A stretch of DNA of 64,000 nt from Acanthaster planci (taxonomy: Eukaryota > Echinodermata > Asteroidea > Valvatida > Acanthasteridae). The stretch is taken from positions 124,001 to 188,000 of the forward strand of contig NW_019091461.1 in assembly GCF_001949145.1 (NCBI RefSeq). Reading direction: 5' to 3'. A program made the position numbers and the translations under genes. Each line of letters opens with the position of its first letter. Within the stretch, counting starts at the first letter, position 1. The notes beneath the pieces were generated by a model that was not told the DNA's origin, searched no databases, and saw only the letters and a program-made list of their open reading frames with translations. This document shows, one piece after another, positions 1 through 12,700 of this stretch.

Positions 1-2033
1 TCATTTTTTCCCCAATGCAGTTTTTTTTTTCTTAATATACGAAAAGCATACAGAGAACCGGTTGAAAATTTCAGTTTTATTTTGTTTCCATCTACTGTCC
101 CTGCCTGATTTCATGCTATGTTCATAATCCAATAAATAAAAAATGCTGGTCTTAATAATATTTACATTTACATAAAAGGAGTGGAAAAAAAATAAATCAA
201 GGAAAGAAATGTACCCGTACATACCCAAAGCAATTAAAATATTAGTCAACTTATGTCAAGTAAATTGTATAACATGAGCAAATTATTCCCAAAGAACTGT
301 GGGATTCATTGTCAGGAATGCAGTGGACGACAAATACCACAGTTCTGGGACCAATCAAGGTAAACAGCAAATAGAGAACAGATCCTGTGAGTCAAAGTCC
401 AGGCAAATACTATGCATTTACTTACATCACGAGGATGAGCTTCTACTGCCAGACCAACCAGCCCTGTACTCTGCAGTGACAAAAATATGAAAAATATAAA
501 TGGGTTAGTTTTTCAAAAAATACTTTATTTTTAGAAACATTTCTGAACGGTCTTGCATACTTCTTAATTGGTACTTTGAGAACCTTAAATGCCATTAAAA
601 TGATAAAAGCTACCTGGGAGTAGATACAAAATTATGCACACTCTTGTAGTAGGCCTAATTTGTTTACACTGTTCCCCCAAAGCGAGACGAAGTATTTTCT
701 TTCAACATGTGCACTTATTAAATCATGTGCATCAATATTGTCTATCAAAATAAATTATAGGCCTACGCTAGGCTTACAAATATTAAAGTAATTCAACATC
801 ACTTTATTTACTCTGTTTAATTTAGTTAAACCTTCCTTGATGTTTCTACATGAACAAAACCATTCATTTTCGTCACTTGCAAACACCATACTGTGGGAAG
901 GAAAAAGGGGCAATGTTTGCTTTTTTATTCCTTCGCACGATGCCTTTCTACCATTGTGTAAAATCACCCATGCTGTATTTCCGATAAGGCTTATGCACGC
1001 CCACCCACCATGCCCGGTACCTATACCCCCCAAGCTTCCCCAATTAAATTCGTAATCACTGTCCGGAAATTGGACAACACAAAACTGGCTTTTTTTTCCA
1101 ACTGTATAGACACAGACACTGCATGACTACAGTCATCTAATCTGGTAAAATATTTCGTACTTTTCAGCTATCAGAAGACAATACCTTTTTTAAAGCTCCT
1201 GACATGACTGTCCTTGAAAGTTGAAGAAATTACAGAGGTGCTATAATTAATAAACCTGTCGGCCGTCTAACGTTCTAAGTAGCAGAGCGCCCTCAAGTTA
1301 TCCAGTTGGTCCACCCAGCAGGCCATATCGACAAGATAGTAACTTTTGCAGTCTAACTGATATCAGTCTCATAAAAAATAATCCCCGGAAGTTTTCGTTT
1401 GAAAAAACATTCTTTCTTTTTTATTTCTGCTTTGAAATAATACCTCAACGGAACACTAATAACTCAATATTATGCAGACTCCATAAAGACTAATGAAAGC
1501 CATGTTTTATTCAATATTTCGTTCTTTATTCAGAACATCTTCAGGAAACAATACTGATAAACAAACGTAATATCTGTTTATGTCTGTTTACCAAAAAGAA
1601 AAAACAAAAAAAAAAACAGATCGCGCAGAGCCTAGACCTCTCTGAAATTCCAACCCTGCAAAGGACTGTTCGGAATGGAACAGAAACCCCAGGATACCAT
1701 TGATGCCCTCAACCACCACTTTTCTAAAAGATAAATTTAAATTAACTCACTCTCCAAGGCCTCTTAGTGAGAATTCCAAGTGGAATCTTCAAGAGGGCAG
1801 ATAAGATCATCTACATGGTGTCGTATCCGCCAAAATAGTACGCCGTGGGCCCGTGCTTTTTGTTGCTCCCCTAGTTCAAAAGCCTACTGCGCCGAATGTC
1901 TTGGTGAAAGGAAGGTCGGCATATCATATTCAAAAGGAATTTACCTGCTAAATGTAAACCAGTCTGGATTGTGTGCTCTAGATTTCCTCGACCAAACTGT
2001 TTGATGGAAATTATATGCATATAACATTTTTGA

Positions 2034-2109
2034 CTTGGATATCCTGCCGTCTATACTGCACCGGATGGTTCGTGCAATCTGGTGCAGTGTAGACGGCAGG
2101 ATATCCAAG
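2034..2109. repeat. Near-perfect 29-bp fold-back hairpin
   Basis: The left arm at 2034-2062 and the right arm at 2081-2109 are reverse complements with a single A/G difference at 2055/2089 region, which would be a G-U pair in RNA. The loop is 18 nt (2063-2080). Arms this clean suggest either a recent miniature inverted-repeat element or an RNA hairpin. No target-site duplication is obvious. Confidence 0.8.
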
Positions 2110-2315
2110 ACTTTAATTAGTGTTCAACACTTTTGTCTTGGAATTAGTGTCGACGATTTGTTATCAAATAACCTGATAAAAACATGATTTCCAATGGGCG
2201 TGACTCATTTACCGATGAGGTTGATAAGATGAGTTACGAAATAGGTCAAGAGGGACTGTGTCTCTGGGATAACCCCTTATGCTTATGATGATTTTTTTGG
2301 GAGGGAAGTGATTTT

Positions 2316-2397
2316 CACTCTTGGAGTGGCCCGGGATTTATTACGGGCCCACTCTATTAGAAGAGTGAGGTTTTCACTCTCTTGCCTTTAGAGAGTG
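2316..2397. repeat. Cluster of CACTCT/AGAGTG inverted repeats
   Basis: Two small hairpins lie side by side. The first pairs the segment starting CACTCTTGGAGTGG with the segment ending AGAAGAGTG (2316-2367). The second pairs CACTCTC at 2375 with GAGAGTG at 2391-2397. The same hexamer recurs in both orientations through the region. It may be a degraded fold-back element. Confidence 0.5.
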
Positions 2398-3300
2398 GGA
2401 ACTCTTTAATTCCCTTCTCAAAGCGTATAAAATGTCCTCGAAATCTATTGTTAATCCAAGAAAAGCCATCCTCCATTTATAGCCCTCCCTGGCCCTTCCA
2501 CCAAGAAAGAAAACCCGCCCTGAGGAACTTGAAACTTGGTTCTGAATCTACCCTTGCCCTAAGGTGACCCCCTCGGAAAAGGGAGGGGGCGTAGAGGGGC
2601 CTGATATCTTATTATAATAATTCTAAGCGACAACCAATTCGGTTTAAACTTTTGGACAATTCGAGAGGGAAAATAAATAGCGGTGGAAATATTGTGCTGA
2701 GGCTGACACCAGGCGACAGAAAAAAAAAAACCGTTTCAGATTTGATGGCCTCCACGCAGTGCGGATACCATTCCAAATTCGTATTTTTTTTTCACACAGA
2801 GATTATAATGAAGTTTCACGCGCCTTCGTACTTTATCCCCGAAACAGGGAATTAAAAACGATGGGCTCTATGTATCAGCTTGTATTGGTACTATACGTAC
2901 AACGTTTGAGGAAATAAAATCAGATTTGACTGAAAGGTGTTTTCATGGACTCAGCTGCAAACTGACTGCCACAGCTCGGTCTTTCCTGTCTTCAGCGCCC
3001 AGAGGGCGGTATACCTGTTTTTAGATTTTCTGCATTGTGGCAGCGCCATTCAACCATTTGATGTGCGCGTTGACGTCTTGACACACACGCTTGTTTGAAT
3101 CTGGTAAATAACGTAATTATGCAGTTTTCGCGGGGGATTTGAAACACCAAATTCTGCTTTAAGAATAAGATTTTACTTTATAGATGTCCTATAAAGTGTC
3201 CACAAGTATTCCGATGTTGCGATGATAGCCTTCAACGTATTCCGTATTTGCCGTGTCACGCATGTTCGAAGGGGGACAATCTCCCCACATTCCACAATCC

Positions 3301-3321
3301 AAAAAAAAAAAAAAAAAAAAA
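3301..3321. repeat. Poly(A) run
   Basis: About 21 consecutive A follow the sequence ccacaatcc. It is a simple homopolymer or the tail of a degraded retro-insertion. Confidence 0.8.
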
Positions 3322-3634
3322 TCCCCCCACGTGTCTAATCAGCTAATCGCACAGATGTAGACGAGCATTTTCCGGGTATTTTTTACCACCATCAACTAAT
3401 AAGCTGTTCTGTGCGAATTTGTAAAGATGATGATGTTTGTGAGTTTGATATGTTCATCGCAAGCCTAGGCCAAATCTTGTTGGGGAGTGATTCCAGATTG
3501 TAAACACTCACGAACGTGGTAAATCATCTCTCAACTGACATGACTGATAAAAGTGGTAGTAGGCCTATGTGAATGTATCCAAGTCCAAAAATTGAATGAG
3601 TTGTGTAACCTTTAAACATTTCTGCAGCTGAGAT

Positions 3635-3776
3635 ATGAGTATCTTTAAAGAGATACCATTGGACCAGACCAGATCCTGGACGGGGTTCGGTGTTGGACTC
3701 GCTGTTGGTGTCGTCGCTGCGGCAGCAGTTGGTTACTTGTGGAAATATTCCAAATACAGATGCAACACGGATGACT
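3635..3776 (+). CDS. ZZ/EF-hand gene, coding exon 1: N-terminal membrane anchor
   Basis: This exon encodes residues 1-47 and the first base of codon 48. After about 15 polar residues comes a 20-residue stretch of Gly, Val and Ala with a GxGxGxxxG spacing (residues 17-25), then a basic cap (WKYSKYR). That fits a single-pass anchor with the bulk of the protein in the cytosol; ER or outer mitochondrial membrane are both possible. The donor is T|GTAAGT. Confidence 0.8.
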
Positions 3777-6700
3777 GTAAGTATACCCCAAGATGAAGTC
3801 TTTTCCCCAAACCGGCTGTCTTTCAGAATGGCCGAGAGCAAAAATTGAAAATGGATGTTTCTGGAAGTAGGTTAACGTTTTTCTGTCTTTAGTCACAGAA
3901 GCTGAGGGATAATAATACTTGTTTATTCATTTTTGTAAAGTGCAAACATTATATAATTGTCTTCAAATGTGATGTTCAATGAAGACATTCAATGACATGG
4001 TCTAGCTGAAGATATGCAGGCGCTCAGGCAGCTGGCAAATGACTCACACCTGCCTACAGCCAGAGATCCTGTGTGTTGATTTTTACGGAGAAAGAAAAGA
4101 AAAACTAAGAGACCTAGGAGAAATACAGCAGAGAACCAACAAACAACTCTACTCAAGTGTGGTTTGGGCCTGGAATCGAAGCCATGACCGTACATCTATA
4201 ATGGCTTTTAGAACGACTGCCTAGAACGTTATCCATTATGACTTGAAGTATCCCTTCACCAGCATAGAAGAAATAAACCGATGGAACAGTTCTTCAGCCA
4301 GGTTCACTTGTGCAACCAGCGTACACGCTAAGCTGTACATTCAAGCACAAATTGGTCATGCATGCATGGTGCACTTGACATGCATGGAACTGAGTACTCG
4401 CATGTCGAGGTCCCTCTAAAGGAACGTTGCTGTGCCAAAACATTCCATCCCAGTGGATTCTTCATTTGTTGCGACATATCTGTTTTGTTTTCAAATTCAG
4501 ACCTGCAACCCGGTGGTGTGAACACTAGTCAGCAGCTGACCATTCTCAGTCGGTCCTCATCGCGACCGGTGACACCGGTACATTCCCTGAGATCAGGAGA
4601 CTCGGGACGCGGTGCTGCCCAGCACGCCTCGCCAGGCAGCCCCCACCACGATGCCGCCAGAAGGCATGATGGGAGGTTGGACGTTGGCAGGGAGCGCGGA
4701 GTGGAATACACTGACAACCAGGGTTTGTTGCATCTCCTCTACAACATGGCCGAGGACCAGTCTAGAAAAGGTGCGAAGCTTAGTATGGATACTCAGTTTT
4801 GTGAACGAGAAGTGAATGATTGAGAAGTACAGTAACAAAGAAAAAGTTGTTTTCTTCCATTCATTAAACATGCCTGATTGTAAAATATGCAACAAATTTC
4901 TAAATTGCAAGAATGTAAGTGATGTATTTATCTGCTGTGTCCTTTAAAAATCTGGTTGGTGATTTTGTTCTCGTGCAAAACGTAGCAAAACCTTTCTGCC
5001 AAGGCTAGCACACATTTCTAATGTTGCTGTCAGATAATCGTCAATTTCCCTTCCAAGAAAGTTAAAATAATGAATGATTACTTTTTTATACTTACCGGTT
5101 ATCGTCTTTTTTTTTTGTACAGAGAGTTACGTCCATCGTGGCATCTCCTGCAACCAGTGTAATGCAAGCCCCATTTGTGGAAACAGGTTCAAGGTAAAAG
5201 GAAGTCCTTTTTCTGGTTTTCCAGAAATAGGTTTCTGTCAGTTACGGGATTTGATAAAAGAGTTCTTTTTTTCAGTCAGGCATGGGGAACAAAGAATTGT
5301 TGCATACTAGTAGATACTGTTGCCGGACTGTAGTTGAGCTGTCCAGGCGACGATGCCATGATATTGGCAAGTTGAAGTTCAGTTGTTGGGTGTCTGTACG
5401 TGGAGTTACTGTGAGTCCAACCCATGTACACTCGGTATGTATTTTTTCACGGTTTCACTTTCTGCTGTGGTGAAGTGTATGTCTGTGTCAGGTAAAGTCA
5501 TACAGATCTCTGTTGAGGAGTTTGTTGTTTACTTTTGAACTGCCTGAGATCCACCGCAGTGCTGGAAACCAGTGGCACATGACTTCTGCTGCCTCAGATG
5601 AGGAGCACCAAGCCCAGTGTAAAAAAATAGCAATATAGGCATCCTCAATTCTTCAAAATCCTGCAAACTTTCTGAAAGATTTTGAAGAAACTAGGAGGTC
5701 TTGAAGAAAGACAAGCCTAGCCACCCTCGCTTGGGAGGTTGGGAGAGTTTTTGAAGGTTCCAAGCAAAATCTTTTTTGGGTTAAAGTTGAAGCAAAAGTT
5801 GGTATTATTTCTCCCAGTGTGCCAACTGCATAGACTATGACATCTGCGAGAGGTGTGAGGCTCACGACAGGCACAACAGAAGGCACGTCTTCATCAAGAT
5901 CAAGATTCCAATTCCACCCCTTGCCAATCCCAGAAATGCCCTCGTCAAACCCTTCTATCCAGGTTGGTTGGTTACTGCGCATCCAATTCTCGCGGTTGGA
6001 CATCTGGGAAGTTTGTTGCATTTCTCCATAGCATGTGACCGCTCGAAGGGGAATTTTTACCAGGCCGTAGTGAGGTCATGCCGACTTTGAAAATGCATTT
6101 TCTGGCATTGTATTGTAACCACTAACCCTGCATTCAACAAAATCAACATAAGAATTGTATTTCTGCAGTATTGTGACAGATAAGACTTCCAAATAGCCTA
6201 GCCACCGTTACTTCATTTGGAGCTAGGTGCCCTATGTCGTAGAAGTGCTAAGTACTGTTTGTAGTGTGCGCATTGGATTTGGGTTGATCCAGGAATATTC
6301 CTTATGAAACACTGAACTAGCTTTGATTATGTTGCGTGTTTATCTTCGGCAGTACATTAGCATTGCTACGAGTCAAATTACAAGCATTGCTACGAGTCGA
6401 CACTAAATGCTTGTATGAAAATGTGTATAAAAATCCTGTTGCTTTCATGGATTCACCGTCGACTTGGGTTGAGTTGAACCCAAATTTGCTTACGTCCAAC
6501 TGATGTATCTCTGACAGTTTTGTTCCTTATGTGTCTCTTAGGTAAAGAGCTCCAGAGAAGAAGGCTAACATTGGATGAAATGCAACGTCTTAAGTCAACA
6601 ACATACTGTAAGTACATTACTTTGTGTTAATAGTTGACAATTCCCACCCACAGACAAAATGTTGGAGAAAGTACATAATCTTAGGTGAGTAGGTCAGTGT

Positions 6701-9700
6701 TTAATAACTGACAGTTTTTACTAACCAACTTACAACTCCATCATCTTCGTGAAGGTTGTTGTCTTCTACTTTGTCCAGTTGACCAGCATGAAATTGAAGC
6801 TCTCTTTGACCAGTACCGAACGCTCTGCACCAAAGACAGGGGAATAACAAGGGATGTGTACGATCTTTGCTTGGGACCAATAGGACTGGAGAAGAATCTG
6901 GTCATGGATAGACTATTCAAGGTCAGTGTTACCATGGTTACAGCTTCAACATGCGAGGGGGAAAAAGAATGGAGTTGATATTAAATGATGCGCAAGGATT
7001 GTAATAATAGCTGGTCATTCAAGGGGTAGCTTAGGCCGTGTCCGAAACGGGCTTCCAGAGCTACGGCTAAGGCTATTGTGTGCGCGTCTCCGCGCATTTC
7101 CAATGGAGCGAAGACCTAGACCTAGCTCTAGACAAGAGACCTGGATGCAGCCTTAGATAGCAAATTAATATATGAACCTCTCTAAATCACATAGACGGAG
7201 TAGCTAGTTATATCAGTGTAATACATGTTTCAGTCTCAGGTATTCAGTTGTATTGCGGGAGAGCCTTAATCTTGGTTGATATTAATGCTGTGTGTTTCCC
7301 AGTTCTATGATGCCAACGGTGACGGTTACATTGACTTTGAGGAGTTTGTGCGTGGCCTGTCGATTCTCATCAAAGGAACCCCAGAGGAGAAAGTTAGATG
7401 TAAGTACAGCAAAAGTTGGTTAAACTTTGCAGGAAAACAGTGGCACATTGTATCGAACCTTGCCAGGAGCATCAGGCCCCCTGTGAAGTGATAGGTGGGT
7501 TTCTGCTTCTGTCAATGTCAAGGAATCTTCCAAAAGCTTCTGATGGAGTTTCAAGGGTAATGAAGGTTTGGGGTTGATGGTAAATTGAGGTTGAAGTGCA
7601 CGTGGAAGCTGATACCTGCCTCCCTGTTTGGCTCGTAGAAGTCGATGTCTTTACTATTAGATGTATTTTGATTTTTACCCATTTCTGATGGGACATTTTC
7701 CTCAGTGCTTTCTCCTACTTCTCTTGGCGACTCTGAACCCTGGCTCTGTTGGACCTTCCAAAACACTCCAACATGAGCAAAGCTTGCAAGTTAAATCGGT
7801 GGCCTGGCGTGCTGGCCTCATGCTCTTGATGCAGTGTTGGGCCAATCAGCTAGACACGCCGATACCCTCCATGCAAAGGACTTTTGGAAGATGCCTTACC
7901 TTAGCAGTAACTACTCCTGAATCAGAGGCTGCCGTTCCCCACTTTGCGTAGTTTAGCATTCCTCCAAGTGTGCTGCGGACCTCCGCCGTTTTTGTGTTTC
8001 TTCAGTTACGCATTGGCAGTCATGGAAAGTGATATTAAAATGATATGGAGGCCAGAGCAGGTCAAAGGTCAAGTGCTGTCTGCCCAGTGCATTCATACCA
8101 CAAACTGTTGCCTTCGACACGGACCCATTTCTGTTCATCACCCTGCCTACTTCAGATGCTTTTGAAGGTTATGACCTGGATGGTGCTGGCTGTGTCAGTC
8201 GTGACAACTTGAGGAAGATGTTCAAGGCGTACTTCTACATCACGATAGAACTCGTCCGAGATGTCGTCAAGGCATGCGAAGAGGAAATGGTAAGTTATTG
8301 ATTGTCGGTTTGAGTCACTAAATTGAGCGCCAGCAGTGGGAACTGAACACTTCTCATCGGGGATACCTGTAGAGCTGCAACATCTGCATCTATTGATCAT
8401 TTAGGCCAGTTTTTTTTTTTTTAATTTGTTAGATCACAAATGCTCAGACTGAATAGTACAGTTAGTAGGGAAAAGATGTGGCAACAATTTTCTCCAGACA
8501 CTGTTTTTGGGCTGAACTGGAGAAAGTCCAGCGAATGCTATATCTATCACTGGTCTTCTGTTAAAAATACATTCAGTAATTTCGTTTATCCTCTGGTTGA
8601 CCGTGAATTATTTAATTGTATGTAAAAAAGGTAACTTTGAATTTTGTTTGTTCTGTATTCCACCCTCCGACCCTGCCAATTTCATATTCAGTGAATAAAC
8701 CCCCCCCCAAAAAAAATAGCTTAGAAAAGCAAAACAAGAAGATTTTTGGAGGGTTGCAGAATTATTCCAGTTGTCTCCAATATTACTGTTTCTTTGGCAG
8801 TCATTTTTTAAGAGAACCATTAGTTTTTAATTGAATACGTTTCATTGATACTAATTTATGTCAGATTTTCTGATATGTCGTAATCTTTAAAGAATCTGCA
8901 CGATAGTTAGTCAGATAACCTTTATGCCTGTCACTTTTTGTTTCAGATGGCAAATTTTGATGACACCCAAGGCAGACCTGTGTCCTCTCTCTTCAGTGCC
9001 CCAATCCCCACTGACACCGGGCCAGACCCCAGCCAAATCACAAAGACCCCCTTCCCTGGTAACCCAGGGAGCAGGTGAGTGAACTTACCTATCACCAGCT
9101 TGCTTGCTAGCAACCCTGTGTGCTGACCCCACCCATTTCTTCTCAGTGCCAAATTTGCAACTCCAAACTTCTTTAACCACATCACACCGGGGGCATTTTG
9201 AATTTTGATGATGCTGGGACGGGATAATTATCATTATTTTTGTTTTCAAAATTCTTTAAAAATTCATTTCTTCATTTACTGGACACTTACACCCACACGA
9301 AGGACTGTCTGGTTTATACTATTAACATCTATTGACACCAGGCCTGCTGCCTTGTAAAAAGAGCCCAGATTGTGCGGTGTTACGTAGTATTCTTTTGTTC
9401 ATGAAACTGGCACAGTGGACTGCTGACCTCTTTTCAATCTGGGCCAGATTTGCATGCAGCGGTGCTGTGTGGCTCATCGCTGCCGTGGTGGATAGCTTTT
9501 GTCCCCGGTGGTAATCAGCTTGCTCTTTAAAACAAGGGTGGATTTTTTTCCCTATTGAGAGTGAAAAAGTGTTGGTAAATCCCAGCAGCCTGGTCTATTG
9601 TTACGAGTATGGTCTTTTGTTACAAGGCCTAGTTCCCTTTGTCCGATTTCAGAGACCCCGGCCACCATATGCAGCAAGGTATGAGACAGAGAGAACCCCC

Positions 9701-12700
9701 CCTGCTTTGTGTTGGTCATTGTCTCGCAGTAATCTGGGGAATTCCTGTCAGACATCTTGGGGGGATGTGTTAAGTAACAATAGTCTGGAATGTGTATAGG
9801 GATTGGACATGTTGGGGCGGGGTACCCCTCGGTCTCATTTCTTGCTGGGTATACCGGCCACGCGTATAAAGAATACGTGTTTGAAACAGGAATCCCTGGC
9901 GGCAAGTGGTTAAGACTGTATCATAGCTCTCCTCTCTGGTAACCCAGTACCTTGTTCTTACCCATGAGTATCCTCCATCCCCCATAAATACTAAAATTTT
10001 CAGTTTAAAACCCAGAACTTCACTCATGCTTTGCTATTAGTTTTCTTAAAAGACATGACCCAAACCAAGCCATTCAAAGTTCTTATGATTTCTTCCTAAG
10101 TATTCCTTTTTTTTTAAACAGAGAGGATATGTGGCCCGTTATGGAAGCTATGTCTCAAGACGCCATCGAAGAAATGGTGGAGAACATCTTCAGGACAGCC
10201 AATGTTGACTTGGACCAAAGGTGAGATATTGGACCACTCAATGACCACTTCATGCTGAAAGATGTGCAAACATACAAGGATTTCCTGTATGGTAATACGG
10301 AAAATGTTTAAACACATTCCATCTGTACTCGTCCCCACGCTCGAGTGATTCCCATTGAGTTTGTATACACACAGAGACTCAAACCTAAATGTGGAAATTG
10401 AGCAATGATGCGTTAAGAAATGTCGCAAAAATCCTGAACATATGACCGCCAAGGGTCAGCATTTATGTAGTCCAACTTTTTAAAGGAATTGTGGTGTCTT
10501 GAAAATCGGTATGTTCAGCCCGAAATAATTAAAACACTGCCCTTATTAACAAAATAATTACATAACAACTTGCACTAAATTACAAATAATATGATTTTAG
10601 CAAATGGAAAGTGCAACAACATACCTCATCATTAACAAATGTCCAGCAAAGAACAAAGATAAAAATGCTCCCAAAACCTGTGCCCACAAACAGTGCCCTC
10701 TTCTATGAAGGTGTTGGGCTTCACCTTGCAAGTGACATCCTTAAGTGAGCGTCCCTGTAAGGTATGTTAAATTAGTGTTGCTACTGTGGGGATCTGACTT
10801 CGTTCTTACCCTGCCCCTCTATAAAAACTTCTCCACCAGTGCCCCATTACCTGACCCAGTAATGCACACTGTGCAAAGTTGGAATCTCTATTAAAAGTAC
10901 TTCCTGCTGAAGTACAGAATACGGGGAACGGTTCTTATTGTCAATGTGGCAATTGGTTGTGAGCCCTACCCAAGGAGATATTCCTATGGTAACCAAAACG
11001 TCTCGGGTTGCTTTTCTTTTAGCCACAAGTTAAGTAGGTCTGTCTCTGTTTGTGTGTTTGTTTGTTTGTTCAAAGACTGTTTTTCCTGTGCATTTGAATG
11101 CATATTCTCTCCTAGCTCAGTGCTCCAGCCAAGTTTTAGTGGTTCACTGTGTCTTTGCTAGGCTGCTCCTAGTTTCGTCGAAAGATTTTGTAGCTGTGGG
11201 TTACAGCTGTAAGCTAGTGCCAGATAGCAGGTAGAGTGTATGAGGGGTCTTGTGCCCAGCGCTGAGTGAGGTTTTTTTTTTTTTTTTTGAGATCAGTGTG
11301 GCTGGGGACGCATTATATATGTGTAACTTTGTGGGAAGCAGTCACTTATTTCTTATTACTGTTCAATTTTTGCTACCAAAGCACGTTGAAGTAGATCTTT
11401 GGTTTGCATAATTGTCCACCATCGACTGCATGGGCGGCGATTGTGTAAAGTGCTCACCTCTCACTGCCTGTGTCCTGGGTTCGATTCCCAGCCTGTGCTA
11501 CACGTGAATAGAAGTTCTCCCGGTTCTCCGGTTTTCCTCCCTCTGCAAAAGTCAACACTTACGATCTCTGGCTGCACTCCGTGGGTGGACATGACCATCA
11601 ATGATCCTGTGGTCATTTTGCAGCTGGCCTAGGGCACTTTGACCACATTGTAGTTTAATGTGTCTTTGTTGAACATAGTTCCATGGAGTTTGTGCTTAAT
11701 AAAATGAATGCTTGGGAAGAGTTTCGTATATGGACGGCAGTAATTATTCTATACAATGAACTATTAGCCACCAGAAGGCAAAAATATGTCCAGAAAAGTT
11801 AAATTCAGAAAGGAAAAAAACAAGTTGTTTACTTAGAAAACACTTCGAATTTTTGAGACCCGTCTCACAGGGTTTGTGTACAGGGTGTCAAGCGGTGTCC
11901 ATTTACATGTATAGAACTCTTGAATGCTCTTTAATTTGTCACTGCCCATCAGCTTTTTGTTACCAATTTATGCCAGTTCGGTCTTTGTATTTTCTGATTA
12001 CTGTATTGGCCTAGCCCAAGCTAATCTTCCTTTGGTGATTTTCAGTAAGGGATTAAAAGTGTGATAGGATAATTTTAAACTGGAGGCCTGGTGCTGTTAA
12101 TGGACCAAGGTCCGTTTATTGGAGCCAGACCCCCTTGTAGGTTACCTTTTAGTCTGCAGTTTCTCTCTGCACGCAAATGGAACTCATTGTCATGATAGAC
12201 GACGATGTCGTAAATGTCATGGTGAATTTAATATTTGGATCTGCCTACATGTGTATAAATATTCGAATAGCCAGGTGTGAACGACGGTGGAAGTATTTAT
12301 GCCTCTCATTACCAATTCATTTGTCTCCAGTTTCAAGTTAGAGTGACGATGTCACACATTTGGTTGAATTTTTCAACGTTTCTGCCAGTGAGGATATACA
12401 GCATATGCGAATGTGCTGATTACCCGAGTGTCACCGAGCAGTGACATAAATTAACACTTGTCAAGGAACTAGAGACATGAGTTTGTTGTGTCGTGTATAG
12501 CATGGTATTAACTTTAAAACAAGTAACAGTACCTCATGTCTGCACAGTTCCAATTGCCATTATATAATTGCCTGAACCTTAAGGATATTGTATGATTTGC
12601 TTTTTAAATATCCATTTAGGTTTGCTTAAGGAGCTTGAAGTTACAACAAAAATAGTACATCTCTGATTTTCCAAGGCAATCGTAATTCATTTCCAAATCC

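Larger units (their letters stand above)
1..3634. other. Gene-free flank upstream of the ZZ/EF-hand gene
   Basis: No coding exon is supportable here on either strand. Open frames are short, have no family motif and lack convincing splice sites. The stretch holds A/T homopolymers (a run of about 21 A at 3301), a near-perfect fold-back at 2034-2109 and a cluster of small inverted repeats at 2316-2397. The promoter and any 5' non-coding exon of the downstream gene must lie here, but I cannot place a start site. Confidence 0.6.

Noticed and set aside
3524-3896. Minus-strand frames over the first ZZ/EF-hand exon
   Set aside because: They are antisense shadows of the exon at 3635-3776, which has a coherent membrane anchor and joins in phase to ten further exons.
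11399-11632. Open frame and a tRNA-like box B sequence
   Set aside because: The frame is the body of a SINE-like element, and the tRNA-like part cannot form a full cloverleaf, so neither a protein nor a tRNA gene is called.
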